DNA of 60,154 nucleotides from Candidatus Hydrogenedentota bacterium (GTDB taxonomy: Bacteria > Hydrogenedentota > Hydrogenedentia > Hydrogenedentales > JAGMZX01): NCBI GenBank assembly GCA_029556545.1, contig JAKQEQ010000027.1:1-60154 (forward strand), in the 5' to 3' direction. The notes beneath the pieces were generated by a model, which saw only the letters and a program-made list of their open reading frames with translations, did no database searches and had not been told where the DNA came from. This document shows positions 1-9,378 of this stretch, in pieces; position 1 is the stretch's first letter, and each line of letters begins with the position of its first letter. The translations under genes were made by a program, and so were the position numbers.

Positions 1-230
1 TTGGCGAAGGGCACGGCCCTGAAAAGGGCCGGAGAAGACAGCCCAGGGCAACGCCCTGGGAAGAGGGATGCCTGCTATAAAGAGAAGCCCTGAAAGGGCG
101 AAACACGACGGGAAGATTCCACGCGGGCAGGGAATAAGGGCACCCCACATACAGGCCCCTGTTGCTGTTACGCCCTTGCAGGGCTTCCGCGCATTCATAT
201 TCTAAGTGCAACACCCTGGGAGATGACAAT
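1..230. repeat. Intergenic hairpin-repeat patch at the left edge
   Basis: This stretch contains four short perfect palindromes with 3-4 nt loops: GGCCCT/AGGGCC at 15-30, CCCAGGGC/GCCCTGGG at 42-60, GCCCT/AGGGC at 87-99 and GCCCT/AGGGC at 172-184. No plausible gene covers it. From 230 to 509 I see no convincing gene either; an open frame at 233-505 has no family signature and runs into another repeat. The same style of word (GGGCC gaa GGCCC, then AGCCCAGG) recurs at the right edge of the window, so this is a dispersed family. Confidence 0.75.
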
Positions 231-450
231 CGATGACTCCTCCCACTAAAGGAATCAGGATCAGGAGGCGCCTCAAGCAAGAAGAGGACATCGTTAGGGT
301 CTTTCGGTATGGTGAAAGCGGTAACCAACACCATGACGAAAGGAACCCAGCACGATGTCCTACACCCATCTTAGCTCAACCGATCGGGGTCGAATCCAGG
401 CGCTGCGCGCCTTCTGGGGCACGGCCCCGCTCTGAGCGAGCCTTGCCTTC

Positions 451-499
451 GGGTACAGGCACGTCTCGCTCGAAGACTCGCTCGCGTGTGCCAGTCCCC
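451..499. repeat. Dispersed imperfect-palindrome element, copy 1
   Basis: The element starts with GGGTACAGGCACGTCTCG and ends with GTGTGCCAGTCCCC. Its ends are imperfect inverted repeats of each other (ACAGGCAC against GTGCCAGT). A second copy lies at 4095-4146, just before the GH29 gene, and a half copy (GGGGACTGGCACAAGC) lies at about 32423 inside the telomere-like block. Here it lies next to the 3' end of the ABC ATPase gene. Confidence 0.7.
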
Positions 500-509
500 G
501 AATGAGCCA

Positions 510-1499
510 TTACGGCGTCTTCGGCTCGTGCAGCCAGCAGGCGCTGGCGTGGCCCTCGCCCACGTCGAACAGCGGCGGCTCCTGTTCGCGGCAGACGGGG
601 ATGGCGCGCGGGCAGCGCGGGTGAAACCGGCAGCCGGTGGGGAAGTCCGTGGCGGCGGGGACCGTGCCGGGGATGGTGTACAGCCGCTTGCGCGGTTCCT
701 GCATGCTGGGCAGCGATTGGAAGAGCCCCTGCGTGTAGGGATGGCGTGGCGCGCGCACGAGTTCGGCGACGCGCGACGCCTGCTCGACCTTCTTGCCCGC
801 GTACATGACGACGACCTCGTGGGCCATCTCGGCGACAATGCCGAGGTCGTGAGTGATGAGCAGGATCGACATGCCCAGGTCCGCCTGGAGTTGGCGGAGC
901 AAATCGAGAATCTGCGCCTGGATGGTGACATCGAGCGCGGTGGTTGGCTCGTCCGCAATGAGCAGTTTCGGGCCGCAGGCGAGGGCCATCGCGATCATGA
1001 CGCGCTGGAGCATGCCGCCGGACATCTGGTGGGGGTAGTCGTCGATGCGTTGTTCCGCGGCGGGGATGCCGACGCACCGCATGAGTTCGAGGGCGCGCTC
1101 CCGCGCCTCCGCTGCGCCGAGGCGCTCGTGCAGCCGCAGGACGGCGGCGATCTGCGCGCCCACGCGGAAGACGGGGTTCATGGAGGTCATCGGCTCCTGG
1201 AAGATCATCGAGATGGCGCCGCCGCGGAGGGTTCGCATCTCGGGCTCGGGGACCTGCAGCAGGTCGCGGCCCTCGAAGACCACTTCGCCGCCCTCGATGC
1301 GCCCGGGCGGCGTCGGGATCAGCCGCAGGACCGACATGGCGGTCACGCTCTTGCCGCAGCCGCTCTCGCCGACCAGCGCAAGGGTCTTCCCCGCCGGCAC
1401 GTCGAAGGACACGTCGTCCACAGCCCTGGCTACGCCCTGGTCGGTATGGAAGTAGGTCCGCAGCTCGCGCACCCGCAATATCGCGCCGTTCATGCTCAT
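510..1499 (-). CDS. Oligopeptide/dipeptide-type ABC transporter ATP-binding protein
   Basis: A 329-residue ATPase that would energise a DppBC/OppBC-type importer at the inner face of the membrane. Visible motifs in order are Walker A GESGCGKS, a Q-loop in [12 protein letters not shown], the signature SGGMLQRV, Walker [13 protein letters not shown] and the switch histidine in LLITHDLG. The C-terminal C-x-H-P-R-C-P oligopeptide-transporter domain is present, which places it in the DppD/OppD class, and the length is normal for that class. I chose the ATG at 1499; an ATG two codons later is possible, and the longer upstream open frame lacks homology. No permease, binding protein or partner ATPase is adjacent, so it is a solitary component or its partners are elsewhere. 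The substrate cannot be told. Confidence 0.92.
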   Translation of the reverse strand: MSMNGAILRVRELRTYFHTDQGVARAVDDVSFDVPAGKTLALVGESGCGKSVTAMSVLRLIPTPPGRIEGGEVVFEGRDLLQVPEPEMRTLRGGAISMIFQEPMTSMNPVFRVGAQIAAVLRLHERLGAAEARERALELMRCVGIPAAEQRIDDYPHQMSGGMLQRVMIAMALACGPKLLIADEPTTALDVTIQAQILDLLRQLQADLGMSILLITHDLGIVAEMAHEVVVMYAGKKVEQASRVAELVRAPRHPYTQGLFQSLPSMQEPRKRLYTIPGTVPAATDFPTGCRFHPRCPRAIPVCREQEPPLFDVGEGHASACWLHEPKTP

Positions 1500-1549
1500 G
1501 ACGGCCTCATAGTACCTTTTCACCGTGCCCGACAACCACGTCCCTCCCT

Positions 1550-1576
1550 TCCATACTATCCATACCGTCCATATTC
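1550..1576. repeat. Nine-nucleotide array (TCCATAnnn)x3
   Basis: Three consecutive 9-mers, TCCATACTA, TCCATACCG and TCCATATTC, lie between the divergently oriented ABC ATPase and GH95 genes. A second array with 9-nt periodicity but different sequence is at 5523-5567. Confidence 0.6.
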
Positions 1577-1665
1577 CCCACATCGAGCCTGCTCTGTTGA
1601 TCTTCACCGGCGGCGACAGTAGGATGAGGCGCACCGCCCGATACGGGGCGGCGGGGACCGGTTCC

Positions 1666-4074
1666 ATGCATGCGATATATACGCTATCGACGATCTTGTT
1701 CTTGCAGGTTGCGCAGAGCGATGCGCCCGCGCCGGAGACCGCGACGATGAAGCCGGTCTTGTGGTACCGGCAGCCAGCGGCGGTATGGGAAGAGGCGCTG
1801 CCGGTGGGCAATGGCCGCCTCGGTGCGATGGTCTTCGGCGGCGCGCCCGTCGAGCGCATCCAATTCAACGAAGAGACGCTGTGGGACGGCTACCCGCGCG
1901 AGCGCGTCAACCCGAAGGCGCGCGAGGCCCTGCCCGAAGTGCGGCGGCTCCTTTTCGAGGGGAAGAACGAGGAAGCGAGGCAACTGGCGGATGAAACGAT
2001 GCTGGGCGTGCCGCCGCGCATCGACTCGTATCAGACCTTCGGCGACTTGCGCCTCGACATCAAGGGGGAGCCGGTTGCTGACTCGTATCGCCGCCACTTG
2101 GATCTCGACACAGGCATCGCCACAACGCAGTACCGCGTCGAAGCGCCAGACGGCGCTCATACCATCACGCGCGAGGTGTTCGTGTCCGCGCCGGACCAGG
2201 TTATCGTCGTCCGCGTGGCGGCGGACCGGCCCGGCGCGATCGACCTCGATGCGTGGATGACGCGCCCGGCGGATGCGGCGTTCGTCGTGAAGGACGAGTC
2301 GCTCGGCGTGTTGCGCGGGCAAATCAACCGACCGCACCACGAGACGGGCGAAAACGTGGGCCGGCGCTTGGCGGCATACCTGCAATGCCGCAACGAAGGC
2401 GGCGCGTTGTCGCGCGGCGACGACACGCTGTCCGTGCGCGGCGCGGACGCGGCGACGCTGCTGATCGCGGCGGCCACGGATTACCGGGCCATCGACCAGG
2501 ACGCCGCGTGCCGCGAAACGCTGAACGCATTGTCAGATTTCAATGCGGTTCGCGCGCGGCATATCAAGGACCACCAGGCGCTTTTCCAGCGCGTGAGGCT
2601 GGACCTCGGACTTGGCGAGGCGGATGCGCTGCCGACGGACGCGCGGCTTGCGCGGGTGCGTCGCGGCAGGGACGACCCGGGCCTCGCGGCGCTTTACTTC
2701 CAGTACGGACGCTACCTGCTCATGGGCAGTTCGCGGCCCGGCTGCCTGCCCGCGAACCTGCAAGGGGTCTGGAACGAGCACCTGAACGCGCCCTGGAACA
2801 GCGACTACCACACCAACATCAACCTGCAAATGAACTACTGGCCCGCCGAGGTCGCGAACCTCGCGGAGTGCCATGTGCCGCTCTTCAATTACATGGACAC
2901 GCTGGTCCCGTCGGGCGAGAAAACCGCGCGCGAGATGTACGGTGCGCGCGGCTGGGTCGTCCATCACCTCAGCGACATTTACGGGTTCACCGCGCCCGCC
3001 GACGGCGTCTGGGGCGTGTGGCCGATGGGCGCGGCATGGCTCGCGCAGCATCCCTACGAGCACTACCTGTTCAGCGGCGACGCCGAGTTCCTGCGCGCGC
3101 GGGCCTACCCGCTGATGAAGGGCGCGGCGTTGTTCCTGCTCGATTTCCTCGTCGAGGACCCGCAAGGCCGATTGGTCACGAACCCCTCCCACTCGCCCGA
3201 GAACACCTTCCTCAAGCCGGACGGTACGAAGTCGATGTTCACCTACGGCGCCACGATGGACCTCTTGATCATCCACGACCTGTTCACGAACTGCATCGAG
3301 GCGGCGGCGATTCTGGACACGGACGCCGAATTCCGCGCGACCCTTCAGGACGCGCTGGCGCGGCTCGCGCCGCTGCAAATCAGCCCGAAGACCGGGCGGC
3401 TCCAGGAATGGATCGAGGACTACGACGAGCCGGAACCGGGCCACCGCCACATGTCGCACCTGTACGGGTTGCACCCGGGCGATCAGATTACCCTGCGCGG
3501 CACGCCGGACCTTGCGGCGGCGGCGCGCAAGTCGCTCGAATATCGTCTGTCCCACGGCGGCGGACACACGGGCTGGAGCCGTGCGTGGATCGTAAGCTTC
3601 TGGGCCCGCCTCGGGGACGCCGAGAAGGCGTACGCGAACTTGCGCGCGCTGCTGGCGAAGTCCACGCTGCCCAACCTGTTCGATAATCACCCGCCGTTTC
3701 AGATTGATGGGAACTTCGGCGGCGCGGCGGGCATCGCCGAGATGCTGCTCCAGAGCCACGCGGGCGAGATTCATCTCCTGCCCGCGCTGCCCGAGGCGTG
3801 GTCTTCCGGGTCTGTGACGGGGTTGCGCGCACGCGGCGGGTTCGAGGTGGACATGCACTGGAGCGGAGGACGCCTTGGCAACGCGAAGATACGCGCGATC
3901 CAGGGCGGACCGTGCCGCCTGCGCGTGGCGGGGACGGGTTACGGCATTGCTGTATCAGACGGAGCCGAGGTCGCGTCGAGCACCGAGACGGATGGGGCGG
4001 ATAGTGTGCTGACGTTCACGACGGAACCGGGGCAATCGTACACGGTGGCGCATTTGCCTCGTGACGACGGATAA
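1666..4074 (+). CDS. GH95-family alpha-L-fucosidase, secreted
   Basis: An approximately 802-residue exported glycosidase expected to remove terminal alpha-L-fucose (commonly alpha-1,2) by inversion. The N-terminal domain opens with the family words [17 protein letters not shown] and FNEETLWDG. The catalytic alpha/alpha barrel shows NLQGVWNEH and [14 protein letters not shown], which carry the asparagines known to assist catalysis. [10 protein letters not shown] supplies the probable general acid Glu, and [13 protein letters not shown] the conserved Asp. I chose ATG 1666 because it begins a hydrophobic signal-like segment ([18 protein letters not shown]); the open frame extends to 1525, and ATG 1624 is an alternative. 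The GH29 fucosidase follows on the same strand after 93 bases, so the two probably serve the same fucosylated glycan. Confidence 0.9.
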   Translation: MHAIYTLSTILFLQVAQSDAPAPETATMKPVLWYRQPAAVWEEALPVGNGRLGAMVFGGAPVERIQFNEETLWDGYPRERVNPKAREALPEVRRLLFEGKNEEARQLADETMLGVPPRIDSYQTFGDLRLDIKGEPVADSYRRHLDLDTGIATTQYRVEAPDGAHTITREVFVSAPDQVIVVRVAADRPGAIDLDAWMTRPADAAFVVKDESLGVLRGQINRPHHETGENVGRRLAAYLQCRNEGGALSRGDDTLSVRGADAATLLIAAATDYRAIDQDAACRETLNALSDFNAVRARHIKDHQALFQRVRLDLGLGEADALPTDARLARVRRGRDDPGLAALYFQYGRYLLMGSSRPGCLPANLQGVWNEHLNAPWNSDYHTNINLQMNYWPAEVANLAECHVPLFNYMDTLVPSGEKTAREMYGARGWVVHHLSDIYGFTAPADGVWGVWPMGAAWLAQHPYEHYLFSGDAEFLRARAYPLMKGAALFLLDFLVEDPQGRLVTNPSHSPENTFLKPDGTKSMFTYGATMDLLIIHDLFTNCIEAAAILDTDAEFRATLQDALARLAPLQISPKTGRLQEWIEDYDEPEPGHRHMSHLYGLHPGDQITLRGTPDLAAAARKSLEYRLSHGGGHTGWSRAWIVSFWARLGDAEKAYANLRALLAKSTLPNLFDNHPPFQIDGNFGGAAGIAEMLLQSHAGEIHLLPALPEAWSSGSVTGLRARGGFEVDMHWSGGRLGNAKIRAIQGGPCRLRVAGTGYGIAVSDGAEVASSTETDGADSVLTFTTEPGQSYTVAHLPRDDG

Positions 4075-4094
4075 GCCTGAATACCGACGGCGCA

Positions 4095-4146
4095 GGGGAC
4101 AGGCACGTCTCGTCCGCCTGCGGCGGACTCGCTTGTGCCAGTCCCC
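4095..4146. repeat. Dispersed imperfect-palindrome element, copy 2
   Basis: It runs from GGGGACAGGCACGTCTCG to GCTTGTGCCAGTCCCC. Its centre is a perfect hairpin, GTCCGCC tgc GGCGGAC at 4112-4128. That 17-mer occurs again at 23296-23312 beside a different repeat. The element ends 8 bases before the Shine-Dalgarno sequence of the GH29 gene. Confidence 0.75.
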
Positions 4147-4167
4147 GAAAAATTGGAGGAAGTTGTC

Positions 4168-5499
4168 ATGACCGCGATGATGTTGGGTGCGTTGCTGAGC
4201 GCCGTGGGCGCGGGGCAGTACGAGGCGACCTGGGAATCCCTGGACACGCGCCCGAACCCGCAATGGTTCGAGGACGCGAAGTTCGGCATATTCATTCACT
4301 GGGGCGTGTACTCGGTTCCGGCCTGGGGCGCGAAAGACGCCTACGCCGAATGGTATTGGAACCACATGCAGAACAAGGACGGTGCGACGTGGAAGTTCCA
4401 CGAGAAGACCTACGGTCCAAACTTCAAGTACCAAGATTTCGCGCCGATGTTCAAGGCGGAACTGTTCAACCCGGCGGAGTGGGCGGACATTTTCAAGCGG
4501 TCCGGCGCGAAGTACATCGTATTGACCTCGAAACATCACGAGGGCTTCTGCCTGTGGCCAAGCCGCGAAAGCTGGAACTGGAACAGCGTGGATATCGGGC
4601 CGCACCGCGACCTCTGCGGCGACCTGACCGCGGCGGTGCGCGAGGCGGGCCTGCGAATGGGTTTCTACTACTCGATTTACGAGTGGTACAACCCGCTTTA
4701 TCAGCAGGACGTGGTCAAGTACACGAACCAGCACATGCTGCCGCAGTTGAAGGACCTCGTCGAGCGGTATCAGCCGGACATCGTCTGGCCCGACGGCGAA
4801 TGGGACCACCCCAGCGGCACCTGGCGCAGCACGGAGTTCCTCGCGTGGCTCTTCAACGAGTCGCCCGCGCCCCCGGACATCGTCGTGAACGATCGCTGGG
4901 GCAAGGAAACGCGCAACCGGCACGGCGGCTTCGCGACGCCCGAGTACGGGCACCTGCCGAAAGGACGTTTGGTGGACGCGGGGCTCTTCGAGGAATGCCA
5001 AGGCATGGGCAAGTCCTTCGGCTACAACCGCAACGAAGCCGCAGAGGATTACCGGACTTCGACGGAACTGCTGCACCTGCTCATCGACAACGTCAGCCGC
5101 GGCGGCAACCTGCTGCTCGACATCGGCCCGACCGGCGACGGCCGCATCCCGTGCATCATGCAGCAGCGCCTGCTCGACATGGGCGCGTGGCTCGACGTGA
5201 ACGGCGACGCGATCTACGGCGCGGACAAGTGGCCGGACGCGCCGAAGATGGACAAGGTCCGATTCACGACGAAGGGCGACGCAGTCTACGCCATCTGCCT
5301 CGAATGGCCCAGCGCGGAACTCGTCGTCGAAATGCCGCGCGCCATAGGCAATGTTACCGTAACGATGCTCGGACATGACGGGCCGGTGGGCGCTTCGGCG
5401 GACGGCAAGACGCTGCGCATCGCCGTGCCGCAATTGACCATAGACGCGCTGCCTTGCCAACACGCCTATGTATTCAGGATTGCGGGTGCGAACCCGTAG
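4168..5499 (+). CDS. GH29-family alpha-L-fucosidase
   Basis: A 443-residue retaining alpha-L-fucosidase, probably periplasmic or secreted; it has a short, weak hydrophobic N-terminus (MTAMMLGALLSAVGAG). Family hallmarks are WFEDAKFGIFIHWGVYSVPAW near the N-terminus, YIVLTSKHHEGFCLWPS, and the nucleophile region PDIVWPDGEW, where the Asp after Pro is the expected nucleophile. GNLLLDIGPTGDG closes the barrel as in other GH29 enzymes. The start is decided by GGAGGA at 4155-4160, seven bases before ATG 4168; upstream codons of the open frame lie in a dispersed repeat. It follows the GH95 gene and is probably part of the same glycan-degrading unit. Fucosidases of this family typically attack alpha-1,3/1,4 linkages, but specificity cannot be read here. 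Confidence 0.92.
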   Translation: MTAMMLGALLSAVGAGQYEATWESLDTRPNPQWFEDAKFGIFIHWGVYSVPAWGAKDAYAEWYWNHMQNKDGATWKFHEKTYGPNFKYQDFAPMFKAELFNPAEWADIFKRSGAKYIVLTSKHHEGFCLWPSRESWNWNSVDIGPHRDLCGDLTAAVREAGLRMGFYYSIYEWYNPLYQQDVVKYTNQHMLPQLKDLVERYQPDIVWPDGEWDHPSGTWRSTEFLAWLFNESPAPPDIVVNDRWGKETRNRHGGFATPEYGHLPKGRLVDAGLFEECQGMGKSFGYNRNEAAEDYRTSTELLHLLIDNVSRGGNLLLDIGPTGDGRIPCIMQQRLLDMGAWLDVNGDAIYGADKWPDAPKMDKVRFTTKGDAVYAICLEWPSAELVVEMPRAIGNVTVTMLGHDGPVGASADGKTLRIAVPQLTIDALPCQHAYVFRIAGANP

Positions 5500-5522
5500 A
5501 CTGCGGCGATCAGGAGCAACGC

Positions 5523-5567
5523 AAGGACGAAAAGGACCTAAGAGACCGAAGGGACGGAAAGGGCCGA
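5523..5567. repeat. Nine-nucleotide degenerate array (consensus AAGGACCGA)x5
   Basis: Five successive 9-mers are visible: AAGGACGAA, AAGGACCTA, AGAGACCGA, AGGGACGGA and AAGGGCCGA. The array lies in the 129-base gap between the GH29 and AsmA-like genes. It is polypurine-rich on the + strand. Confidence 0.7.
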
Positions 5568-5628
5568 AGCGGGCCGAGTCCCGCCTGGCGCGGGTCCCGG
5601 CGACCGGCCGGGACCGGCGCACCGGATT

Positions 5629-8600
5629 ATGGCCATTATCAATGAAACAGCGGGGAAACGCGGGCGTCTGCGCAAGCGGATTCTGATCGCGTTCGGCATC
5701 CTGGTCGCGCTGGTGGCGGCCATCAAGATAACGGTGCGCGTGTTCGATTTCCGCCCGATCATCGAGCGGGCCGTCGAGAAGGAACTCGGGCTGCGCTTTG
5801 ATATCGGCGCGCTCTACCCCGATGCCATCCCTTGGGCGCGCCTCGAGGGCCGCGACGTGGTCCTCGGCGAGAACGACTTCGAGGCGCGCGCGGCGCGGGT
5901 CGTCGCGGAGGGCAGCCTGTGGCGGCTCGCGCTGCGGCACGTGCAGGTGACACGGGGTCGGGTCGAGGGTCTCGAAGTCCGCTTCCCCAAGAGGTTCGCC
6001 GAGACTGCGGACCGCATCGACGCCATGGTCGAGCATACCCGCGGCCCGGAAGAAGACCGGCGGCCCGACGACAACGACGACTGGACGGTACACATCCGCC
6101 ACATCGTCGCGCCGGACGTGACGGCCTACATGGGCGGCCGCGAGGCGCTGCGCGGCCAAATCGAGATTCACGACCTCGTCACGGACCATACCGTCTATGC
6201 GTTCCAGGGCATCATTCCGCGCTTCGGCGCCGACGCCCGCATCGATCTGCGCGCCACATTGACAGAAGTGGATGAAGAAGACCCGCGCCTGGACGGCAAT
6301 GCGCTGTTGCGCGACTGGGCCTTGCGAGACCTCGGGGTTCCCTCCTGGCTGCCCGAGGCGTGGGTTGACGCGGACGTGCGGGCGCACGGCCCGTTCATAG
6401 CGGACCTCGCGTTCGAGTTCGAGGGCAATCTACGCGTGCCCGATGCGCCGGGCCTGGGAGGCGCGTTCAACGCCTCGGCCTGGCTCCAACAGGACCGGAT
6501 CATCGTAAATCGCTGCGTACTGGACGGCCCCGGCCTGCGCGTGACCGGCGATTTCACGCGCGAGCCAGACGGAAGTATGGCCTGCCGCATCGAGCACCTC
6601 GACGCCTTCGGATCGGGCCTGACCGCGTTCATGGCGTTGGCCTCGACCGAGCGCGGCGCGCTCGAGGCGAAGGGTGACGGCCACCTCACGGTAACCGGAC
6701 TACTCCTCGGCACGGACGACTCGGGCGGGTTACGTCTTGTCGAGGGCCAGGCGACGCTCTCGGGAATTGATTTTGCATTAGAGGACGGCGACCTCGCGTT
6801 CGACGACATCGAGGGACGGATCAGCGTCGTCGAGGGCGCGTTTCACATCGAAGACCTGCACAGCGCGGAGATGACCGTGCGTGGCTGGGTGCGCCCGGAA
6901 GCGGCGGGCGCGCTTGCACTGGACCTGACGGGGGAAATGGAGCTTCACCGGGGCCGGCTTGCCGCCTGGCTGCCCCTCGATACGGTCGAGGAATTGACAG
7001 GGCGCGTGGCCGTAAACGCATTCACGGGCACATTCGGCTCTGGCGCGGGTCTGCCGGCGGACCTCGCGGTGCGGTGCCGGCTCGATGACGTAACCGCGAG
7101 CGTACGGATCGAGGACGCCGCGGACGCGCTCCGTTTCGAGAACGTGAGCGGCGAAATCGCGTTCGCCGACGGCCTGCTTCAGTTGAACAACCTGCAAGGC
7201 AAGGGCCTGCGCGCCACGGGCGAGGTGCGCTTCCTGCCCGACGATGGCGGCGCGACGGTGGACCTGAGCGGCGAGATGGACCTCGCGAGCGGCGTCGCCG
7301 CGGCGCTGATCCCCGGCGACGCGCTGCGCGGCGTCTCGGGCGCGGCCTCGTTCGCGCGCGTGGCGGGCACGTTCGCGCCGGACGCGGGAATTCCCGCGGA
7401 CCTGCAAGTCGAGGGCGCGATCCGGGGCGGTCGCGCCACCGTGACTCTCGGCGGTTATGCCGACGCCGTGCGCGAGGTGGACGGCACGTTCAACTCGACG
7501 CCCGGCCAACTCATCGCGAAGGTAAGCCGCCTCACCTCGGAGAAACTGGGCGCGGTCGAGGCCGATCTTACTTACGGCCATGCAGACCGCGACCTGCGCG
7601 GGACCGTGACGCTCGATCTCGCGCGGCTGCCCGCCGCGCTTATGGGTGCGCAGGACGGCGATAAACGCCTGGGGACCTTGTTGGCGGTCTTCGGTGCATC
7701 GACGCTGGATATCCGCATAACGCTGCCTGACGAACAAGGTCGTTGGTCCCTCGAAGCGGCGCGGCGGGGCGATCCGCCCCTCGACGCGCGCATCGCGTTT
7801 GGGGGCGCGGACGCCGCGGCAATCGATGAATTCGAGTGTCGCGCCACGATCCCCCTCGATGCGGTCGCGACGCTCTTCCCGGCAACGATCACGCCAACGG
7901 GCCCCGCCGTCGTCCACGCATACAAGCGCGCGGGGGAACCGGACATCGTGATCGAGGTGTCGCTTGATGACGCCGACGTGGTCATGGGGCGGTATCTTCA
8001 CAAACACGCGGGGGGCGCGGCCTCCGTGACGGCGCGCGGCGACGCCGGGCCGGACGGCTGGCGTCTGCGTGACGTGCACGTGGACTGTCTGGGCGAGTCC
8101 GTGCTGTTGACGCTGGACGCGGACGGCGGCATGACCGCGTCGCTGGACATCGAGCTTGCGCCCCTCGTGCGTTTGCTGCCGGAGGGCGGATCGGCGAAGG
8201 GGCACGTAACCGGCACGATAGCGACCGTGCCGCTTGACGTCCGGCTTATGCTTGCGGACGCGGGACTGGGGCTTTCCGCCGACGCCGCGATCGATTCGAT
8301 GAACGGCGAAATCCTGTTTCAGGACGGGTACCTCAGTTGTCGCGACGTGCGCGTGCTTGGCGCGGACAGCGACTGCACGATCAGCGCGAGTTTCGAGGGG
8401 GACCACTGGAAGGCCCAGGTTGTCGGCGAGAAACTCGACCTCGACGCCTTCACGACGCTCATCGACGCGGTTCAGTCGGTCCGCGCCGAAAACGACGCCG
8501 CGGCGACTGCCCCAACAACCGATTCCGGCGCGGCGTTCACGCGCGGCGAGATCGCGCTCCAGTTGAAGTCGCTCTACTACCGCCGCGGCCGTCTGGACGA

Positions 8601-9315
8601 CGTCAACGCGCGGATACGTATCGGCCCGGAGGACATCCTGTTCGACGAGGTGACGGCCACTCCATACACCGGGAACGCAAGCGGACGAGCGCGTCTCGCA
8701 AGACAGACGCAGCCGAACCGTCTGGCGCTCGAACTCTCGCTGCAAGACGTGGACGTGCGCATTCTCGACGACATCCTCTTCGAGTCGCCGCGCGAGCTTG
8801 CCGGCGCGGCCACGGGCGCGGTCGAACTCGATTTTCCGCTCGCTGAGGCGGAGGACGCGCTGCGCGACGTCTCCGGGCGCATCGACCTCGAAATCGCGAA
8901 AGGCTCCTACGGAAAACTCGGCACCGTATCGCGCGCGCTCAGTTTCTTCCGCGTCCTCGAGTTCATCCGCCTGAGCGCGCCCGCCCTCGGAACCAAGGGC
9001 CTGACCTTCGACAAGAGCCAATTGAAACTGACGGCGGAGAAGGGCGTCATTGCGCTGGACACGTTCACGATCACGAGCAAGTCTTACGCCATCGACGGAT
9101 TCGGCACGTTGAATTACCGCGATGACGCGGCGGACGTGATCGTGCGCGTGAACCTGCTCGAACTGGTCACGGGGATCATCACGCGGGTGCCCATTCTCGG
9201 CGGCGCGGTAGACCGCCTCAGTTCCTACGCGGACCTGGTCGTCCACGTTGGCGGATCGCCGTTCTCGCCGCAATTCAGCTTGCGGCCCAGCATCGGATCG
9301 CGCAAGCCGTCATAA
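5629..9315 (+). CDS. Large AsmA/YhdP-like membrane-anchored protein
   Basis: A 1228-residue protein with one N-terminal membrane helix at about residues 17-38 (ILIAFGILVALVAAIKITV) and a very long region of repeated beta-strand-rich segments. These alternate short hydrophobic strands with words such as VEGAFHIEDLHSAEMTVRG and LLQLNNLQGKGLRATGEV. The last 150 residues contain an AsmA-like C-terminal region, with GKLGTVSRALSFFRVLEF, ITSKSYAIDGFGTLNYRDD and the closing RVPILGGAVDRLSSYADLVV. This pattern fits the AsmA-like group that includes YhdP and TamB-related proteins, which span the periplasm and move phospholipid to the outer membrane. If so, the cell has an outer membrane. The start lacks a clear Shine-Dalgarno sequence. 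It does not look functionally tied to the fucosidases upstream. Confidence 0.8.
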   Translation: MAIINETAGKRGRLRKRILIAFGILVALVAAIKITVRVFDFRPIIERAVEKELGLRFDIGALYPDAIPWARLEGRDVVLGENDFEARAARVVAEGSLWRLALRHVQVTRGRVEGLEVRFPKRFAETADRIDAMVEHTRGPEEDRRPDDNDDWTVHIRHIVAPDVTAYMGGREALRGQIEIHDLVTDHTVYAFQGIIPRFGADARIDLRATLTEVDEEDPRLDGNALLRDWALRDLGVPSWLPEAWVDADVRAHGPFIADLAFEFEGNLRVPDAPGLGGAFNASAWLQQDRIIVNRCVLDGPGLRVTGDFTREPDGSMACRIEHLDAFGSGLTAFMALASTERGALEAKGDGHLTVTGLLLGTDDSGGLRLVEGQATLSGIDFALEDGDLAFDDIEGRISVVEGAFHIEDLHSAEMTVRGWVRPEAAGALALDLTGEMELHRGRLAAWLPLDTVEELTGRVAVNAFTGTFGSGAGLPADLAVRCRLDDVTASVRIEDAADALRFENVSGEIAFADGLLQLNNLQGKGLRATGEVRFLPDDGGATVDLSGEMDLASGVAAALIPGDALRGVSGAASFARVAGTFAPDAGIPADLQVEGAIRGGRATVTLGGYADAVREVDGTFNSTPGQLIAKVSRLTSEKLGAVEADLTYGHADRDLRGTVTLDLARLPAALMGAQDGDKRLGTLLAVFGASTLDIRITLPDEQGRWSLEAARRGDPPLDARIAFGGADAAAIDEFECRATIPLDAVATLFPATITPTGPAVVHAYKRAGEPDIVIEVSLDDADVVMGRYLHKHAGGAASVTARGDAGPDGWRLRDVHVDCLGESVLLTLDADGGMTASLDIELAPLVRLLPEGGSAKGHVTGTIATVPLDVRLMLADAGLGLSADAAIDSMNGEILFQDGYLSCRDVRVLGADSDCTISASFEGDHWKAQVVGEKLDLDAFTTLIDAVQSVRAENDAAATAPTTDSGAAFTRGEIALQLKSLYYRRGRLDDVNARIRIGPEDILFDEVTATPYTGNASGRARLARQTQPNRLALELSLQDVDVRILDDILFESPRELAGAATGAVELDFPLAEAEDALRDVSGRIDLEIAKGSYGKLGTVSRALSFFRVLEFIRLSAPALGTKGLTFDKSQLKLTAEKGVIALDTFTITSKSYAIDGFGTLNYRDDAADVIVRVNLLELVTGIITRVPILGGAVDRLSSYADLVVHVGGSPFSPQFSLRPSIGSRKPS

Positions 9316-9325
9316 CCGCCGCCCC

Positions 9326-9375
9326 CGTCCTCGTACTCGTACTCGTGTTCGTAATCGTACTCGTAATCGTAATCG
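9326..9375. repeat. Hexanucleotide array (TCGTAC/TCGTAA/TCGTCC)
   Basis: About eight 6-nt units of the form TCGTNN, ending in ATCGTAATCG, fill the gap between the convergent stops of the AsmA-like gene and the GH31 gene. Matching arrays occur at 21921-21987, 54365-54410 and 54728-54756, two of them also at gene 3' ends. Confidence 0.8.
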
Positions 9376-9378
9376 CCC

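Noticed and set aside
233-505. Possible 90-codon gene near the left edge
   Set aside because: No family signature, no clear ribosome-binding site, and the 3' half lies in a dispersed repeat.
3955-6387. Long minus-strand open frame opposite the GH29 and AsmA-like genes
   Set aside because: It is antisense to clear family proteins and shows Arg/Ala/Val-rich composition typical of high-GC shadow frames.
6778-9273. Long minus-strand open frame of about 830 codons
   Set aside because: Shadow of the AsmA-like gene; no recognisable motif and no ribosome-binding site.
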